Shown here one piece after another: positions 16,686 through 26,285 of a stretch of DNA of 61,807 bases (position 1 is the first letter of the stretch; every line of letters starts with the position of its first letter). Position numbers and translations under genes: made by a program. The stretch comes from Candidatus Omnitrophota bacterium (GTDB lineage: Bacteria; Omnitrophota; Gorgyraeia; Gorgyraeales; Gorgyraeaceae), in NCBI GenBank assembly GCA_018819285.1, contig JAHJQM010000013.1, positions 1 through 61,807 on the forward strand, read 5' to 3'. Below the pieces are notes generated by a model. That model had not been told where the DNA came from, ran no database searches, and was given only the letters and a program-made list of their open reading frames with translations.

Positions 16686-18815
16686 TTATTCAACAGCATT
16701 TTCTTGTTCGGAATCCTTTAAGAAAAGCGCTGAGGTATTGACTTTATCTGAAATCTTTCTCATCCATTGAATATCATGTTCCTTAGATATGCCAAAAATA
16801 TTAATATCAGCTAAAGGTGCCTTTAGTATCGCCTTTTCAAAAGAACCTGCAACCACAACAATCTCTGTCTCTCTTGTAAACCTCATTAATTTCTTTAATT
16901 TATAAAGATAGTTTTGCGCTTCCTGTTGTTCATTAGCATCAGCCACTACCTGAATAAGCCGGAGTTTACCTTCCCAGTTCTTTTCCAGCTGAAGCCCTAT
17001 CAAGATCGTCAAATGAATATTAGGGCTCATCTTTCTAATCCAGATATTAACTGCCTGTTTTTGTCCAAATACCGACTTTGGATGAAGCCTGAATACCATG
17101 ATTCCCAGGCCCATTGTCTGGGCCTTTATGATAAGGTCTTTTATCGCATGGTCTTTTTCCTGATCTAATCCGAGTTTAATAAACAATACATTTGGAGGCA
17201 AGCCGGATCCCACAAGGGTTTGCGTTACGATTATTGCGCCATCCAGAAATTCTGCTGAATCAACAGCCAGCGTAGAAACAAAAATGCCCTCTTCTTTCAG
17301 CGAAGCAGACATAAACGCAAGCGCTTCTAAAGCTTTTTTCTTTCCAGCTATCTTGTCGCTGATATTCTTGTCTATTATAGTAAAAAAAACCGCTCTGCCA
17401 TTGGGATAAACAATATCCTTTATAAACTCAGCTACGCCCGGCCAATTGCGCCCCTCTTCTACAGGTATAATAAGATTCGGCTTCCATATTTTCGGATGAT
17501 ACGGAAGCTGCGAAGCTATCTTAGTAGCCTTTTCAGCGATAAATATAAATATTCCTTTGCGTATATCAGGCAGATTATTCCTGATATTTTTTCGTACAAG
17601 CACCACATAAATAATTATGGTCACCACTATTGCGACAAGGCTAAAAAGCTGGTTAATAAGAAACATTGCATACAAACATCCAATCCCACCTATTAAAGAT
17701 ATTACAATAGGGATCTTGAATGTAGGCCTAAAACTTATAATACCGGTAATCTTTTCGATAAAAACAGTTATGTTTAATGTCCCGTATGTAATAAGAAAAA
17801 ACATGGTTAAAATACCTGCTATGGTATTTAAAGTCCCTGCAAGAATGGTAAGTAACGCCAGTAATGCTGTCAGAAGGATTGCAGGCGTTGGCTCGCCCTT
17901 GGAGTTTATATAATCAAATTGCGAAGAAAACGGTATTATTCTTTGTTTACTCAATGCCAGAAGCGTCCTAGGGGAGGCCACGAACATACTCAGCGCAGAA
18001 GAAAGTGTAGCGCCCATAATACCTGCGATAACCAGAATTCTCCAGCGCGCCAAATCAATGATAATAGAGGTATTATTTGCCAAATCTTGAGGCGTAGCAA
18101 CAAAAGCAAACCAAAAACATACCGCAACGTATATGAAGAAGGTTACTGCGATAGCAAGAAGCGTTCCTATAGGAATATTGCGTTCTGGTTTTTTTAATTC
18201 GCCTGACATGCTTACCCCTGCCAGAATACCAGTGACCGCAGGAAAAAATATGGCAAACACTTTCCAGAAATTTATCTGGCCCACCCCGTGCCATATAGAC
18301 ACAGATTGCCCTAAACTGGTTTTTCCTAAAAAGATTGATATAAGCGAAAATACAATGATGCCTAAAATAACGTACTGAAGGCGAAATGCCAATTTTGCGC
18401 TTAAATAAGAAACAACTAAAAGTATAAACCAAGTTAATATGGAGACAAAAATAAAGCTATGCTGGGGAAAAATCAAAACCCAGCATTCTGTAAAACCTGC
18501 AATATAAAACGCTACTGAAATTGCTTGGGAAAGATAAAGGGGAATACCTATCGCACCGCCTATCTCAAGGCCAAGCGACTTAGAAATTATAGAATACGCC
18601 CCTCCGGCACCTATCCTAATATTAGTCGTAATGCTTGCGATAGAAAGCCCTGTGCATAAAGTAATAAGATTACTTATCACTATAATGGCAAGCGCCCCTG
18701 CCAAACCAACCTGGCCAACAACCCACCCCAGGCGTAAATACATCACTACGCCCAGTATGCTTAAAACCGTAGGGGTAAATACTCCTTCAAAAGTCCCAAA
18801 CCTTTTTGTCTCCAT
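16686..18815 (-). CDS. SLC12-type cation-chloride cotransporter (APC superfamily)
   Basis: A 709-residue membrane protein with about 12 TM helices (residues 10-440) and a long cytoplasmic C-terminal domain. The N-terminus (GTFEGVFTPTVLSILGVVMYLRLGWVVGQVG, then GAGGAYSIISKSLG) matches bacterial relatives of the animal Na-K-Cl and K-Cl cotransporters; the first unwound helix carries the ion site. The C-terminal part (about 440-700) resembles the SLC12 regulatory domain. The start lies close behind pyruvate kinase (8 bp). Because trehalose genes follow and an MscS channel is upstream, a role in salt and volume balance is plausible; the transported ions cannot be read from the sequence. Confidence 0.85.
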   Translation of the reverse strand: METKRFGTFEGVFTPTVLSILGVVMYLRLGWVVGQVGLAGALAIIVISNLITLCTGLSIASITTNIRIGAGGAYSIISKSLGLEIGGAIGIPLYLSQAISVAFYIAGFTECWVLIFPQHSFIFVSILTWFILLVVSYLSAKLAFRLQYVILGIIVFSLISIFLGKTSLGQSVSIWHGVGQINFWKVFAIFFPAVTGILAGVSMSGELKKPERNIPIGTLLAIAVTFFIYVAVCFWFAFVATPQDLANNTSIIIDLARWRILVIAGIMGATLSSALSMFVASPRTLLALSKQRIIPFSSQFDYINSKGEPTPAILLTALLALLTILAGTLNTIAGILTMFFLITYGTLNITVFIEKITGIISFRPTFKIPIVISLIGGIGCLYAMFLINQLFSLVAIVVTIIIYVVLVRKNIRNNLPDIRKGIFIFIAEKATKIASQLPYHPKIWKPNLIIPVEEGRNWPGVAEFIKDIVYPNGRAVFFTIIDKNISDKIAGKKKALEALAFMSASLKEEGIFVSTLAVDSAEFLDGAIIVTQTLVGSGLPPNVLFIKLGLDQEKDHAIKDLIIKAQTMGLGIMVFRLHPKSVFGQKQAVNIWIRKMSPNIHLTILIGLQLEKNWEGKLRLIQVVADANEQQEAQNYLYKLKKLMRFTRETEIVVVAGSFEKAILKAPLADINIFGISKEHDIQWMRKISDKVNTSALFLKDSEQENAVE

Positions 18816-18823
18816 GATTTTTA

Positions 18824-19849
18824 TTATGCCATATTTAAGATGCTTTTCTCTGTAAATTTAATTATTTTATTCATTATATCCACACAATCTACAGGATACA
18901 GCCCGACAGCGGTTTCCGCGGAAAGCATCACGTAATCCGACCCGTCCAGTATAGCGTTAGCCACGTCTGAAACCTCCGCCCTTGTTGGTATATGATTCTC
19001 TGTCATGCTTTCCAGCATTTGCGTAGCGGTAATGACAAATTTTCCTGATCGGTTGCATTTTTTTATTATTTCCTTTTGAATTACAGGCACTTCATATATA
19101 GGTATAGATATGCCCATGTCGCCTCTTGCAATCATAATCCCATCGCAAACATTAATTATATCATCGATATTTTTTATGCCCTGCCTATTTTCAATCTTCG
19201 CAATAACTTTTAATTCGTAAGGACAATCTTTAAGACGCTCTCTCAAGATAAGGATGTCTTCTTCACTTCTTACAAAAGACTGGGCAATATAATCAATCTT
19301 ATTTTTTATGCAGAAATCTATCCCCAGTTTATCTTTTGGCGTTAATCCTTTAAAGTTCAGCCGGACGTCCGGCATATTAATGCCTTTGTATTCCTTAATT
19401 AATCCTGGGATAACTACCTTGGTCTTCAGGCGTTTTTTCTCGCGGGCTTCTACTATTAAAGCGATATTACCATCATCAATATAAATGTGCTGGCCGATTT
19501 TAATCTGATCTAAAAAGCCTTTATAATCAAAAGGGATAATATCCATCTCTCCAACAATATCCTCCTGGCTTAACCAGATTATTTGTTTTTTCTTAACTTC
19601 GATTGGCTTGCCTCCCCTAAGCCTGCCTATCCTCATGCGATAGCCTTCCAAGTCTCCTAATATCTTGATATGCCTACGATATTTTTTATTCAGCTCTCTT
19701 ATAAGTTTTATCAGTTTCAAATGTTTATCAAAGCTTCCGTGGGAAAAATTTAACCTTGCCACATCCATTCCCGCATACATCATCTTTAGCAGAACATTTG
19801 CTTTGCCTGATGCAGGGCCTAAAGTGCAGATTATCCTAGTCTTTGGCAT
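18824..19849 (-). CDS. Pyruvate kinase-like protein lacking the C-terminal domain
   Basis: At 341 residues it is about 130 shorter than usual pyruvate kinase. The TIM barrel and B domain are present: [25 protein letters not shown], the catalytic-lysine run [11 protein letters not shown], the divalent-metal and substrate run [13 protein letters not shown], and [16 protein letters not shown]. The DTKGPEIR motif is altered to [10 protein letters not shown]. The C-terminal allosteric domain is absent, so ADP/PEP chemistry may remain but effector control should not. It overlaps the lipoprotein gene by 14 bp. It may be a specialised or non-glycolytic paralogue. Confidence 0.85.
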   Translation of the reverse strand: MPKTRIICTLGPASGKANVLLKMMYAGMDVARLNFSHGSFDKHLKLIKLIRELNKKYRRHIKILGDLEGYRMRIGRLRGGKPIEVKKKQIIWLSQEDIVGEMDIIPFDYKGFLDQIKIGQHIYIDDGNIALIVEAREKKRLKTKVVIPGLIKEYKGINMPDVRLNFKGLTPKDKLGIDFCIKNKIDYIAQSFVRSEEDILILRERLKDCPYELKVIAKIENRQGIKNIDDIINVCDGIMIARGDMGISIPIYEVPVIQKEIIKKCNRSGKFVITATQMLESMTENHIPTRAEVSDVANAILDGSDYVMLSAETAVGLYPVDCVDIMNKIIKFTEKSILNMA

Positions 19850-20282
19850 TTACAACCTCGTCTTTAGCTGTAACAGCATCTTCCTGCGAAGCAGGAATAA
19901 ATTCCCAAGAGCATAGATTCTGCTTCTTATCAAACTTGAGATATACCATATCAGTGGAAAAATACTGAAGTGGGTGCCGATAAAGACATATTTCTCTAAC
20001 ATCAGCTTCATTTGCAATATCCTTACAAAAAACAGGTTCTCCGTATATGGATAAAATATCTTTTTTAGATATCCCTATCTTTAGTTGATTATTTTTAATA
20101 GCATCCCTTAACTTAAAAAAGGTATCTTTTTGTTTCTTTACATAATCGTCAATTTCATGCTGACTGTCTCCAAGCCTTTTTAATAGCATTAATTGATCGT
20201 AGTGCGTCGTAAAAGAACATCCTCCCAAGGAAAAGATAATACACCAAACCAAGAATATAATTTTTAAGAATCCTGTATCCAT
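19836..20282 (-). CDS. Small lipoprotein with an SmpA/OmlA-like segment
   Basis: A 148-residue protein with a signal peptide ending in a lipobox (FSLGGC, lipidated Cys at about 22). The middle contains [19 protein letters not shown], resembling the BamE/SmpA/OmlA fold's G-M-S-K-xx-V-xx-x-G-x-P signature, followed by a short beta-rich stretch. It is probably in an outer or inner membrane leaflet facing the periplasm. Gene neighbours do not reveal a role. Confidence 0.65.
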   Translation of the reverse strand: MDTGFLKIIFLVWCIIFSLGGCSFTTHYDQLMLLKRLGDSQHEIDDYVKKQKDTFFKLRDAIKNNQLKIGISKKDILSIYGEPVFCKDIANEADVREICLYRHPLQYFSTDMVYLKFDKKQNLCSWEFIPASQEDAVTAKDEVVNAKD

Positions 20283-20312
20283 AAATTAACTATTCCGTAA
20301 TCAATTATATCT

Positions 20313-20615
20313 TTATTTCAATCTTATCGCTAGATCCAAGATAGTGTTGACAAAAAAAGACCTTAAGAACATAATCGCTAAAAAGGCGATTATCGGAGAT
20401 ATGTCGATTCCAAACCCTAAGGCAGGAGGCAACATCTTTCTTATAGGATATAATATGGGCTCAGTAGTCTTGTATAAAAACTGCACTATTGGATTGTACG
20501 GGTCAGGATTAACCCAGCTGATTAGGGCTCGAATCAATATTAGCCAATAAGCTATGGTAAGAAGTACATTCAAGATATTGGCCACTGCAATTAATAAATT
20601 TGAAAATATAAACAT
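20313..20615 (-). CDS. YggT family integral membrane protein
   Basis: A 100-residue protein with two hydrophobic helical pairs (about 5-25 and 65-95) separated by the family-typical RALISWVNPDPYNPIVQFLYKTTEPILYPIRKMLPP. YggT proteins are implicated in osmotic or potassium tolerance and in membrane organisation, without a firm biochemical role. Start supported by AAAGGATATGAG. Its presence here fits the osmotic theme of the region. Confidence 0.92.
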   Translation of the reverse strand: MFIFSNLLIAVANILNVLLTIAYWLILIRALISWVNPDPYNPIVQFLYKTTEPILYPIRKMLPPALGFGIDISPIIAFLAIMFLRSFFVNTILDLAIRLK

Positions 20616-20652
20616 CTCATATCCTTTATGATTGTAGATACTCGAAATCTGC

Positions 20653-21777
20653 TTATGAGGGAGAAATTTGCATTCTCTGATCTTGAGTGAAATGTCTATT
20701 TTTCAATGAAGTACGCGCTCCTCCCACAAGTTCAGCAAAAAGCTCTTTTACCGAAACGATCTTCTTAATACGGTGGGCATTACTGCCACTCATAGCAAAT
20801 CCTTTATCCATCTCTCCGCGGGCGGCGTTACACAGCGCCTTTGCAATGCAATAATTAACTTTTTTAGAATCACAGGTAGCCAGACACTTATACTCACAGC
20901 CGAAATCAATACGTTCGCCCCTGACTATCCTTTTGACAAATTCATTACTGATAACTCTTCCTGGCATACCCACTGGGCTTTGGATAATCACAATGTCTTC
21001 TTTTGTAGCCGATAAATACGCCTCCTTATAACTATCAGCCACATCGCATTCATGAGTACACACAAATCTTGTAGCCATCTGTACCGCGCTAGCCCCTAAA
21101 CTGACAACTCTGGCGATATCTTCTCCGTTAAAAATGCCTCCGGCGGCAATTACTGGAATCTTACAAACCGGACTTTCAAAACCTTTAACGACCAATAATA
21201 CTTCCTTTAAGATATTATCAAGAAACACGCGCTTACCGTCTTTAAGCTCCTCCATTTTATAGCCTAAGTGCCCGCCAGCTAAAGGTCCTTCAACTATTAT
21301 GGCATCAGGCAGGCGTTTATATCTTTTTTTCCAAACATTGCAAATCAACTGGGCCGCCCGGGAAGACGAAACAATCGGCACAAGCTTGGTTCTACTATTA
21401 TTAATAAGCGAAGGTAATTTGAGTGGAAGCCCGGCTCCTGAAATAACCACGTCTACTGACTCCTGCTGCGCAACATCCACTAAGTCTTCATAATTGGTGA
21501 GCGCGCACATAATATTTACCCCAAAAGGTTTGTCAGTCATTGCGCGAGTCTTCCTGATGGTGTTTACAAGGGATCTGCGCGAACGCGCAACGTAGTCGCC
21601 GGCTGTTAAATCTCCTTCTTCGCCAAGCCCCACGGAAGCTATAACGCCCAATCCTCCCTCATTGGATACTGCTGAGGCTAGACCTGACGTTGAAACCCGC
21701 ACGCCCATACCACCTTGAATAATGGGAATTTCAATCCGCACGTCCCCAATGTCTAAATTTTTGAATTTAATATTCAT
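20653..21777 (-). CDS. Nitronate monooxygenase / FabK-like FMN protein
   Basis: A 374-residue FMN-binding TIM barrel. IPIIQGGMGVRVSTSGLASAVSNEGGLGVIAS is the typical N-terminus; VEGPLAGGHLG, PVIAAGGIFNGEDIARVVSLGASAVQMATRFV and the SPVGMPGR loop mark the flavin and substrate sites. These enzymes oxidise nitronates or act in fatty-acid reduction (FabK). A cysteine-rich stretch at about 295-320 (CEYKCLATCDSKKVNYCIAKALC) is characteristic of one bacterial subgroup and might bind metal. It overlaps the GT4 gene stop by 11 bp. Confidence 0.88.
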   Translation of the reverse strand: MNIKFKNLDIGDVRIEIPIIQGGMGVRVSTSGLASAVSNEGGLGVIASVGLGEEGDLTAGDYVARSRRSLVNTIRKTRAMTDKPFGVNIMCALTNYEDLVDVAQQESVDVVISGAGLPLKLPSLINNSRTKLVPIVSSSRAAQLICNVWKKRYKRLPDAIIVEGPLAGGHLGYKMEELKDGKRVFLDNILKEVLLVVKGFESPVCKIPVIAAGGIFNGEDIARVVSLGASAVQMATRFVCTHECDVADSYKEAYLSATKEDIVIIQSPVGMPGRVISNEFVKRIVRGERIDFGCEYKCLATCDSKKVNYCIAKALCNAARGEMDKGFAMSGSNAHRIKKIVSVKELFAELVGGARTSLKNRHFTQDQRMQISPS

Positions 21778-24052
21778 TATCGCTTCCTCCCGCTTGGATT
21801 ATAGCAAGTCTTGCCAAAAGGTACGATGTAGTGGACTCAGCCCCCTGATTGAGATTAATATACCCTTCTCCTACGCCATCATAACATCCACCTGTAGTCC
21901 TATCGTAAACCACCTGCTTAAGGCTGTTATCACCTAAAAACCAGTTAAATGCTTCATGCATAAGCTTTTTATAAGAATCCTTTCCGGTTATTGAATGCGC
22001 TGTAGCAAGAGCGTAGACCATCGCCGACACATCCTCCGGTTGTTGATCAAAATAGCGGCGCTCTCCAATCTTATGATGCCAGCCATCCTGGCCTATTGGC
22101 ATATATATCCTGTTGACAAAAGTCTTGCTTATCAGAAAATCCAACGTCTTAATGCCTATATCCAGGTATTCCATATTACCGGTATGCTTGTGCCCTAAAA
22201 TAAGAGCCTCTGGCAAAACAGCGTTCGAGTAAGTTAAATAATTTTCAAACCACTGCCATTCCTCGGAAGATACGCCCCGATAAAGCGATACTAACCTGTC
22301 GCAGTGAGTGACTAACAACTCCTTTAAGTCCTTACCTTCGATGTCCTGTACCTTTTTTAAAAGGAGATTTATCCCTTTTGCGTAAAAAGCGGTTGCCCGC
22401 GGAGATTCAAACATCCTGTATTTTTCTATCCTTTTCTTTAATAAGGAGAGGGCCTTATTTCTTGCGCTGTCCGGCAGGTAATCAGCCGCAGCAACAACCG
22501 CTAGTGCCCAAAGAGCCCGGCCATTAGCATCATCAAGATTATCCTTTTTATTAAGCTCGATATCTATTGACCTGTCGGATCTTACATAATTACAAAATAT
22601 GCTATCTTCGCATAAAACAAACTCGATGAAACGTAAATATACCCCTATGCGCTTGAGCAATTCGCTTTTCTGCTTATCAGGATAAGCAGCCTTAATCGTT
22701 CCTCCCAATTTGCCATAATATAAACACGCAACTATCAGGGCGCGCGCATTATCATCGAGAGTATAACCCGATGAGATATCCGGTAAAGATAACCTGGCGA
22801 ACTGCATAATCCCAAAATCATCTGTTAGGCGAAGAATGTGATTAAGATTAATGCGGGGAATTTTCTTGCGCTCGCTTACTTCGGCAATATCGCTGGAATA
22901 TCTTGAGAATAATTTTGAATACTCTAGAGCGACATTTTCCCATGTCATATTACGGGTCCTAAAATACGCATTCTTTCCAAACTGCTCTCTTAAGGAAGAA
23001 TTTTTAAGGAGCTTCATGATGGCTTCAGTATAAGAATTGGGGTCTTTAAAATTAACTAATGTTCCTGCCTCCAAGGCAATGAGCTCCCTGGCTTGCGCAA
23101 AAGGAGTGGAAATTACCGGTCTTCCAGAACCCAACGCATAAGAGAATGTTCCTGAAACAGCCTGATTCGGATCGAGAGAAGTTGAGATGTAGATATCCGC
23201 GGCCCTTAAAAAATGAAGGAGTTTATCCACGGAAACATACTCATTATAAAAATTCACGTGGGAAGAAAGTTTAAGATCGTGGACCTTCTGGATTAGGAAG
23301 TTACGGTAGTTTTCCCCTTCTTCTTTTAGGACATTCGGATGAGTAACCCCTAGAACTATATATAAAATATCCGGGTAGGTATTAACAACTTTGGGCAGCG
23401 CCTCTATTACATATTCAATCCCCTTCCCTCTGCTTAGCAACCCGAATGTCAAAAGGATTACCTGCTTTGAAAGACCTAAAGTAGTTTTAGGTTTTGCGCT
23501 GGAGGTATAGGGCATAGAATGGATACCGTGAGGAATCATTGAAATTTTTTCTTCGGCTATCCCGTATTCGCGGATAAGGATCTCCCTTGAGGGATTAGTC
23601 ATAGCTACTAGTCCGCTTGCTTTTTCGGCTATCGAATTAACTACTTCTTTAAGCTTGGCCTCAGGAGAAGGTAGGATGCTGTGAAAAGTTACAATCGAAG
23701 GTTTTTTAAGCGCCTCCAGGAAAGAAATAATATATGAGCCATATTTACCTGCGAAGATGCCGAATTCATGTTGAATATTGACGAGTTTTACCTCTTCCAT
23801 TGCGTTGATATTTTTAGCAGTCTTAATGTATTCCTGCTCAGAATACTGGTTTATTTGAAAGATGACTTTCTTTGAATAATGGTAACGCGATATATCGTCA
23901 AGATTAATCGCGGCCACCTTTGATTCGATGGCAGGTTCAAGCAAATCGTCCATCGCAGCTGTAAGGTCTGCGGTAAAAGTAGCTATCCCGCACTCCCTTG
24001 GAGGAAAAGTTGATAAATAAATAATTTTAAGTGCTTTATTCACTGTTGACAA
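21767..24052 (-). CDS. GT4 glycosyltransferase with a C-terminal helical (alpha/alpha) domain
   Basis: A 761-residue two-part protein. Residues 8-390 form a GT-B fold of family GT4 (STFPPRECGIATFTADL, PHGIHS, LLTFGLLSRGKGIEYVIEALP, and the donor loop SGTFSYALGSGRPVIST). Residues 400-755 are an all-helical region with repeated aromatic/acid motifs (YTLDDNARALIVACLYYG, NLDDANGRALWALAVVAA, WHHKIGERRYFDQQPEDVSAMVYAL) like six-hairpin glycosidase folds. It is next to the GH130 gene (6 bp), a pairing seen in several bacteria for mannoside metabolism. Substrate unknown. Confidence 0.88.
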   Translation of the reverse strand: MSTVNKALKIIYLSTFPPRECGIATFTADLTAAMDDLLEPAIESKVAAINLDDISRYHYSKKVIFQINQYSEQEYIKTAKNINAMEEVKLVNIQHEFGIFAGKYGSYIISFLEALKKPSIVTFHSILPSPEAKLKEVVNSIAEKASGLVAMTNPSREILIREYGIAEEKISMIPHGIHSMPYTSSAKPKTTLGLSKQVILLTFGLLSRGKGIEYVIEALPKVVNTYPDILYIVLGVTHPNVLKEEGENYRNFLIQKVHDLKLSSHVNFYNEYVSVDKLLHFLRAADIYISTSLDPNQAVSGTFSYALGSGRPVISTPFAQARELIALEAGTLVNFKDPNSYTEAIMKLLKNSSLREQFGKNAYFRTRNMTWENVALEYSKLFSRYSSDIAEVSERKKIPRINLNHILRLTDDFGIMQFARLSLPDISSGYTLDDNARALIVACLYYGKLGGTIKAAYPDKQKSELLKRIGVYLRFIEFVLCEDSIFCNYVRSDRSIDIELNKKDNLDDANGRALWALAVVAAADYLPDSARNKALSLLKKRIEKYRMFESPRATAFYAKGINLLLKKVQDIEGKDLKELLVTHCDRLVSLYRGVSSEEWQWFENYLTYSNAVLPEALILGHKHTGNMEYLDIGIKTLDFLISKTFVNRIYMPIGQDGWHHKIGERRYFDQQPEDVSAMVYALATAHSITGKDSYKKLMHEAFNWFLGDNSLKQVVYDRTTGGCYDGVGEGYINLNQGAESTTSYLLARLAIIQAGGSDNEY

Positions 24053-24058
24053 AACCTT

Positions 24059-25090
24059 CTATAACTCTTTATTATTTTTGAGTTCTTTCAAAAGCTCGTT
24101 TATATCTACAGATTTAGCCGCTATGAGTTTATCGGCTGCTCCATAATAGATATATAATCTGTTGTCTTTCAGTACGGTGCCTGTGGGAAAAACAACATTG
24201 TCGACGTCCCCGCGCTTTTCCCACTTCTCAGCAGGAGAAAACAAAGGCTGCTTCATGCGTCCTATAACTTTAGTCGGATCGTCGAGGTCTAGCAATGCGG
24301 CTGCCGCATGATAAATTCTGCCTTGAATCGAGTCCTCTATGCCATGATAGATCAAAAGCCACCCCTCTTTAGTCTCAATAGGCGGACATCCCCCACCGAT
24401 ATTCCTGCTTTCAAAATTGTATTTGGATTCAAGCAGAATGTAGCTGCCTAAATTCTTGAGATACTCTCTCCAATAATCATCGGTAAGATCTTTAAAATCA
24501 TCAAAATAAATCACCTGAATCCCCGGAAGGATACGATGAACTAACGCAAATTTATTGTTAATTTTTTTAGGAAAGATAAAGGCATCCTTCTCCCATAACA
24601 GAATGTCAGCGCCTTGCCTATCTTTTATATATGATTCAAAGAGAAAATATTTCTCCTTTACCTTTATCTTTGAGCAACTAAGGAGTTTGCCTGCTTCGGC
24701 ATAAGTAATGCGCGGAGATATTATCCCGTGCTTTACGAAATTGATAAGGTCGGTACTTGTAGCGTAAGCGAAACTGGCGTTTTTACCGTCATAAGCTGTA
24801 TAAAAAATATAATATTCTCCGTTTAAAAAAACAATCCTGGGGTCCTCTACGCCTTTTTTTTCGTAATCATATTCCGGAAAAAGGACGGGCTGATCAAGCC
24901 TCTTTACTACCTTATTATCGACCAACTGACAGTAGCCTATTGAAGAAACCATATCGCCCTGTCTTACGCCCCTGTAAAACATATGAGTTACGCCGTCTAT
25001 CTCTACGCAGGCTGGATTTAAGACTGCTTGATCATCAAATGCATTGTGTGAACTCTCAAGTACTACGCCTTCATTCTTGACTTCGATCAT
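24059..25090 (-). CDS. GH130 family glycoside phosphorylase
   Basis: A 343-residue five-bladed beta-propeller enzyme. Landmarks: NPACVEIDGVTHMFYRG, the GVEDPRIVFLNGEYYIFYTAYDG blade with the catalytic Asp, NIGGGCPPIETKEGWLLIYHG and DVDNVVFPTGTVLKDNRLYIYYGAAD. GH130 enzymes cleave or make beta-mannosides with phosphate. No signal peptide, so it is cytoplasmic. It lies 56 bp after mscS with its own ribosome-binding site (AAAGAGGCC) and is probably co-transcribed with the GT4 gene, which may build the oligosaccharide this enzyme handles. Confidence 0.9.
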   Translation of the reverse strand: MIEVKNEGVVLESSHNAFDDQAVLNPACVEIDGVTHMFYRGVRQGDMVSSIGYCQLVDNKVVKRLDQPVLFPEYDYEKKGVEDPRIVFLNGEYYIFYTAYDGKNASFAYATSTDLINFVKHGIISPRITYAEAGKLLSCSKIKVKEKYFLFESYIKDRQGADILLWEKDAFIFPKKINNKFALVHRILPGIQVIYFDDFKDLTDDYWREYLKNLGSYILLESKYNFESRNIGGGCPPIETKEGWLLIYHGIEDSIQGRIYHAAAALLDLDDPTKVIGRMKQPLFSPAEKWEKRGDVDNVVFPTGTVLKDNRLYIYYGAADKLIAAKSVDINELLKELKNNKEL

Positions 25091-25146
25091 TTGGCCTCTT
25101 TCTTTGTTAATTTTTTATTTTTGACTCTAAGAACCTATGAAATGGT

Positions 25147-26205
25147 TTATGTAGAAGCTTTAGTTATATATAGCGTCTGAGTAGGATAAGCGAATTCTAT
25201 GCCATCTGTTTCAAATCTCTCTTTTATGGCAAAATTGATATCCTGCTGAATATCCATATATTTGTTGTAGTCACTTCCTGTCACATAGTATACGATTTCA
25301 AAAATTAGGGCAAAATCTCCATAGGAAAAAAAATGCGCCCGGTCAAAAACAGTATCTTTAACATTTTTGATAATATCCTTGATTATTCCTGGAATAGCCT
25401 TTGCCTTTTCTGATGTAGTCTGATAAGTAACCCCTAATTTGAATACAACCCTTCTCTGCTCCATTCTTTTATAGTTGCGGACTCTGGAATTCGTAAGATC
25501 TGTATTAGAAAATATCAGCTGTTCTCCGCTAAGGCTTCGTATGCGAGTGGTTTTTATCCCAATATGTTCAATGGTCCCCAGATAATCTCCAGTTATAATA
25601 AAGTCCCCGATCTCAAACGGGCGGTCAAATAATATGGAAAAATAACTGAATACATCTCCCAAAACTGCCTGAGCCGCCAAAGCTACTGCTACGCCTCCGA
25701 TTCCTAAACCAGCGATAACCGCTGATATCTTGAATCCAAGATTATCCAGAAAAAAGACAATCGCCAATCCCCAGATAACTACCTTTACTATTACCAGGAT
25801 CCCGTCTATACTGCGTTTTAAGGCTTCGTTTTTTTCTTTTTTAGACAGATAAACTTCAAATCCATAGCTTATCAAAGCTATGCCAAAACGCACGGCTGCT
25901 AAAGTCAAGATACTTGTAGCTACAATATTGATGATCTTTCTGAGCAAAGGGTCTAAAGTTAATACATTCATGCCCAGATAAAAAACTCCAAAATAAGCTA
26001 ATGGAACTCCTATCTTTTTAATTACCTCTATAATAAAATCATCAAAAGTGGCTGCTGTTTTTTCTGCCCACTTTCTTAAACGTCTGAGAATTATATACTC
26101 TATTATTTTAATACCCAAAAATCCTGCAAATAATATCAAAGCAACTATCAAATAATTTAAAATACTATTCCCAAAAAACATCAAATCTGCAAGTTGTTGT
26201 ATCAT
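25147..26205 (-). CDS. mscS: Small-conductance mechanosensitive channel
   Basis: A 352-residue MscS-family channel with extra N-terminal helices: TMs at about 12-35, 65-85, 90-115 and 130-155. The pore-lining helix is AVIAGLGIGGVAVALAAQAVLGD (about 165-187) with the usual Gly/Ala packing. The beta domain follows (RPFEIGDFIITGDYLGTIEHIGIKTTRIRS, NSRVRNYKR). It releases solutes on hypo-osmotic shock. The gene follows hflC by 80 bp. Its N-terminal region resembles the 73-aa protein at 16088-16309. Confidence 0.95.
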   Translation of the reverse strand: MIQQLADLMFFGNSILNYLIVALILFAGFLGIKIIEYIILRRLRKWAEKTAATFDDFIIEVIKKIGVPLAYFGVFYLGMNVLTLDPLLRKIINIVATSILTLAAVRFGIALISYGFEVYLSKKEKNEALKRSIDGILVIVKVVIWGLAIVFFLDNLGFKISAVIAGLGIGGVAVALAAQAVLGDVFSYFSILFDRPFEIGDFIITGDYLGTIEHIGIKTTRIRSLSGEQLIFSNTDLTNSRVRNYKRMEQRRVVFKLGVTYQTTSEKAKAIPGIIKDIIKNVKDTVFDRAHFFSYGDFALIFEIVYYVTGSDYNKYMDIQQDINFAIKERFETDGIEFAYPTQTLYITKAST

Positions 26206-26285
26206 TTTACCCCCATCTTACCGTCAATCCCTGTTGAAAGAAAATATGCGCCACCGCGACCTAAAGATTAGATAATATGAACTTT

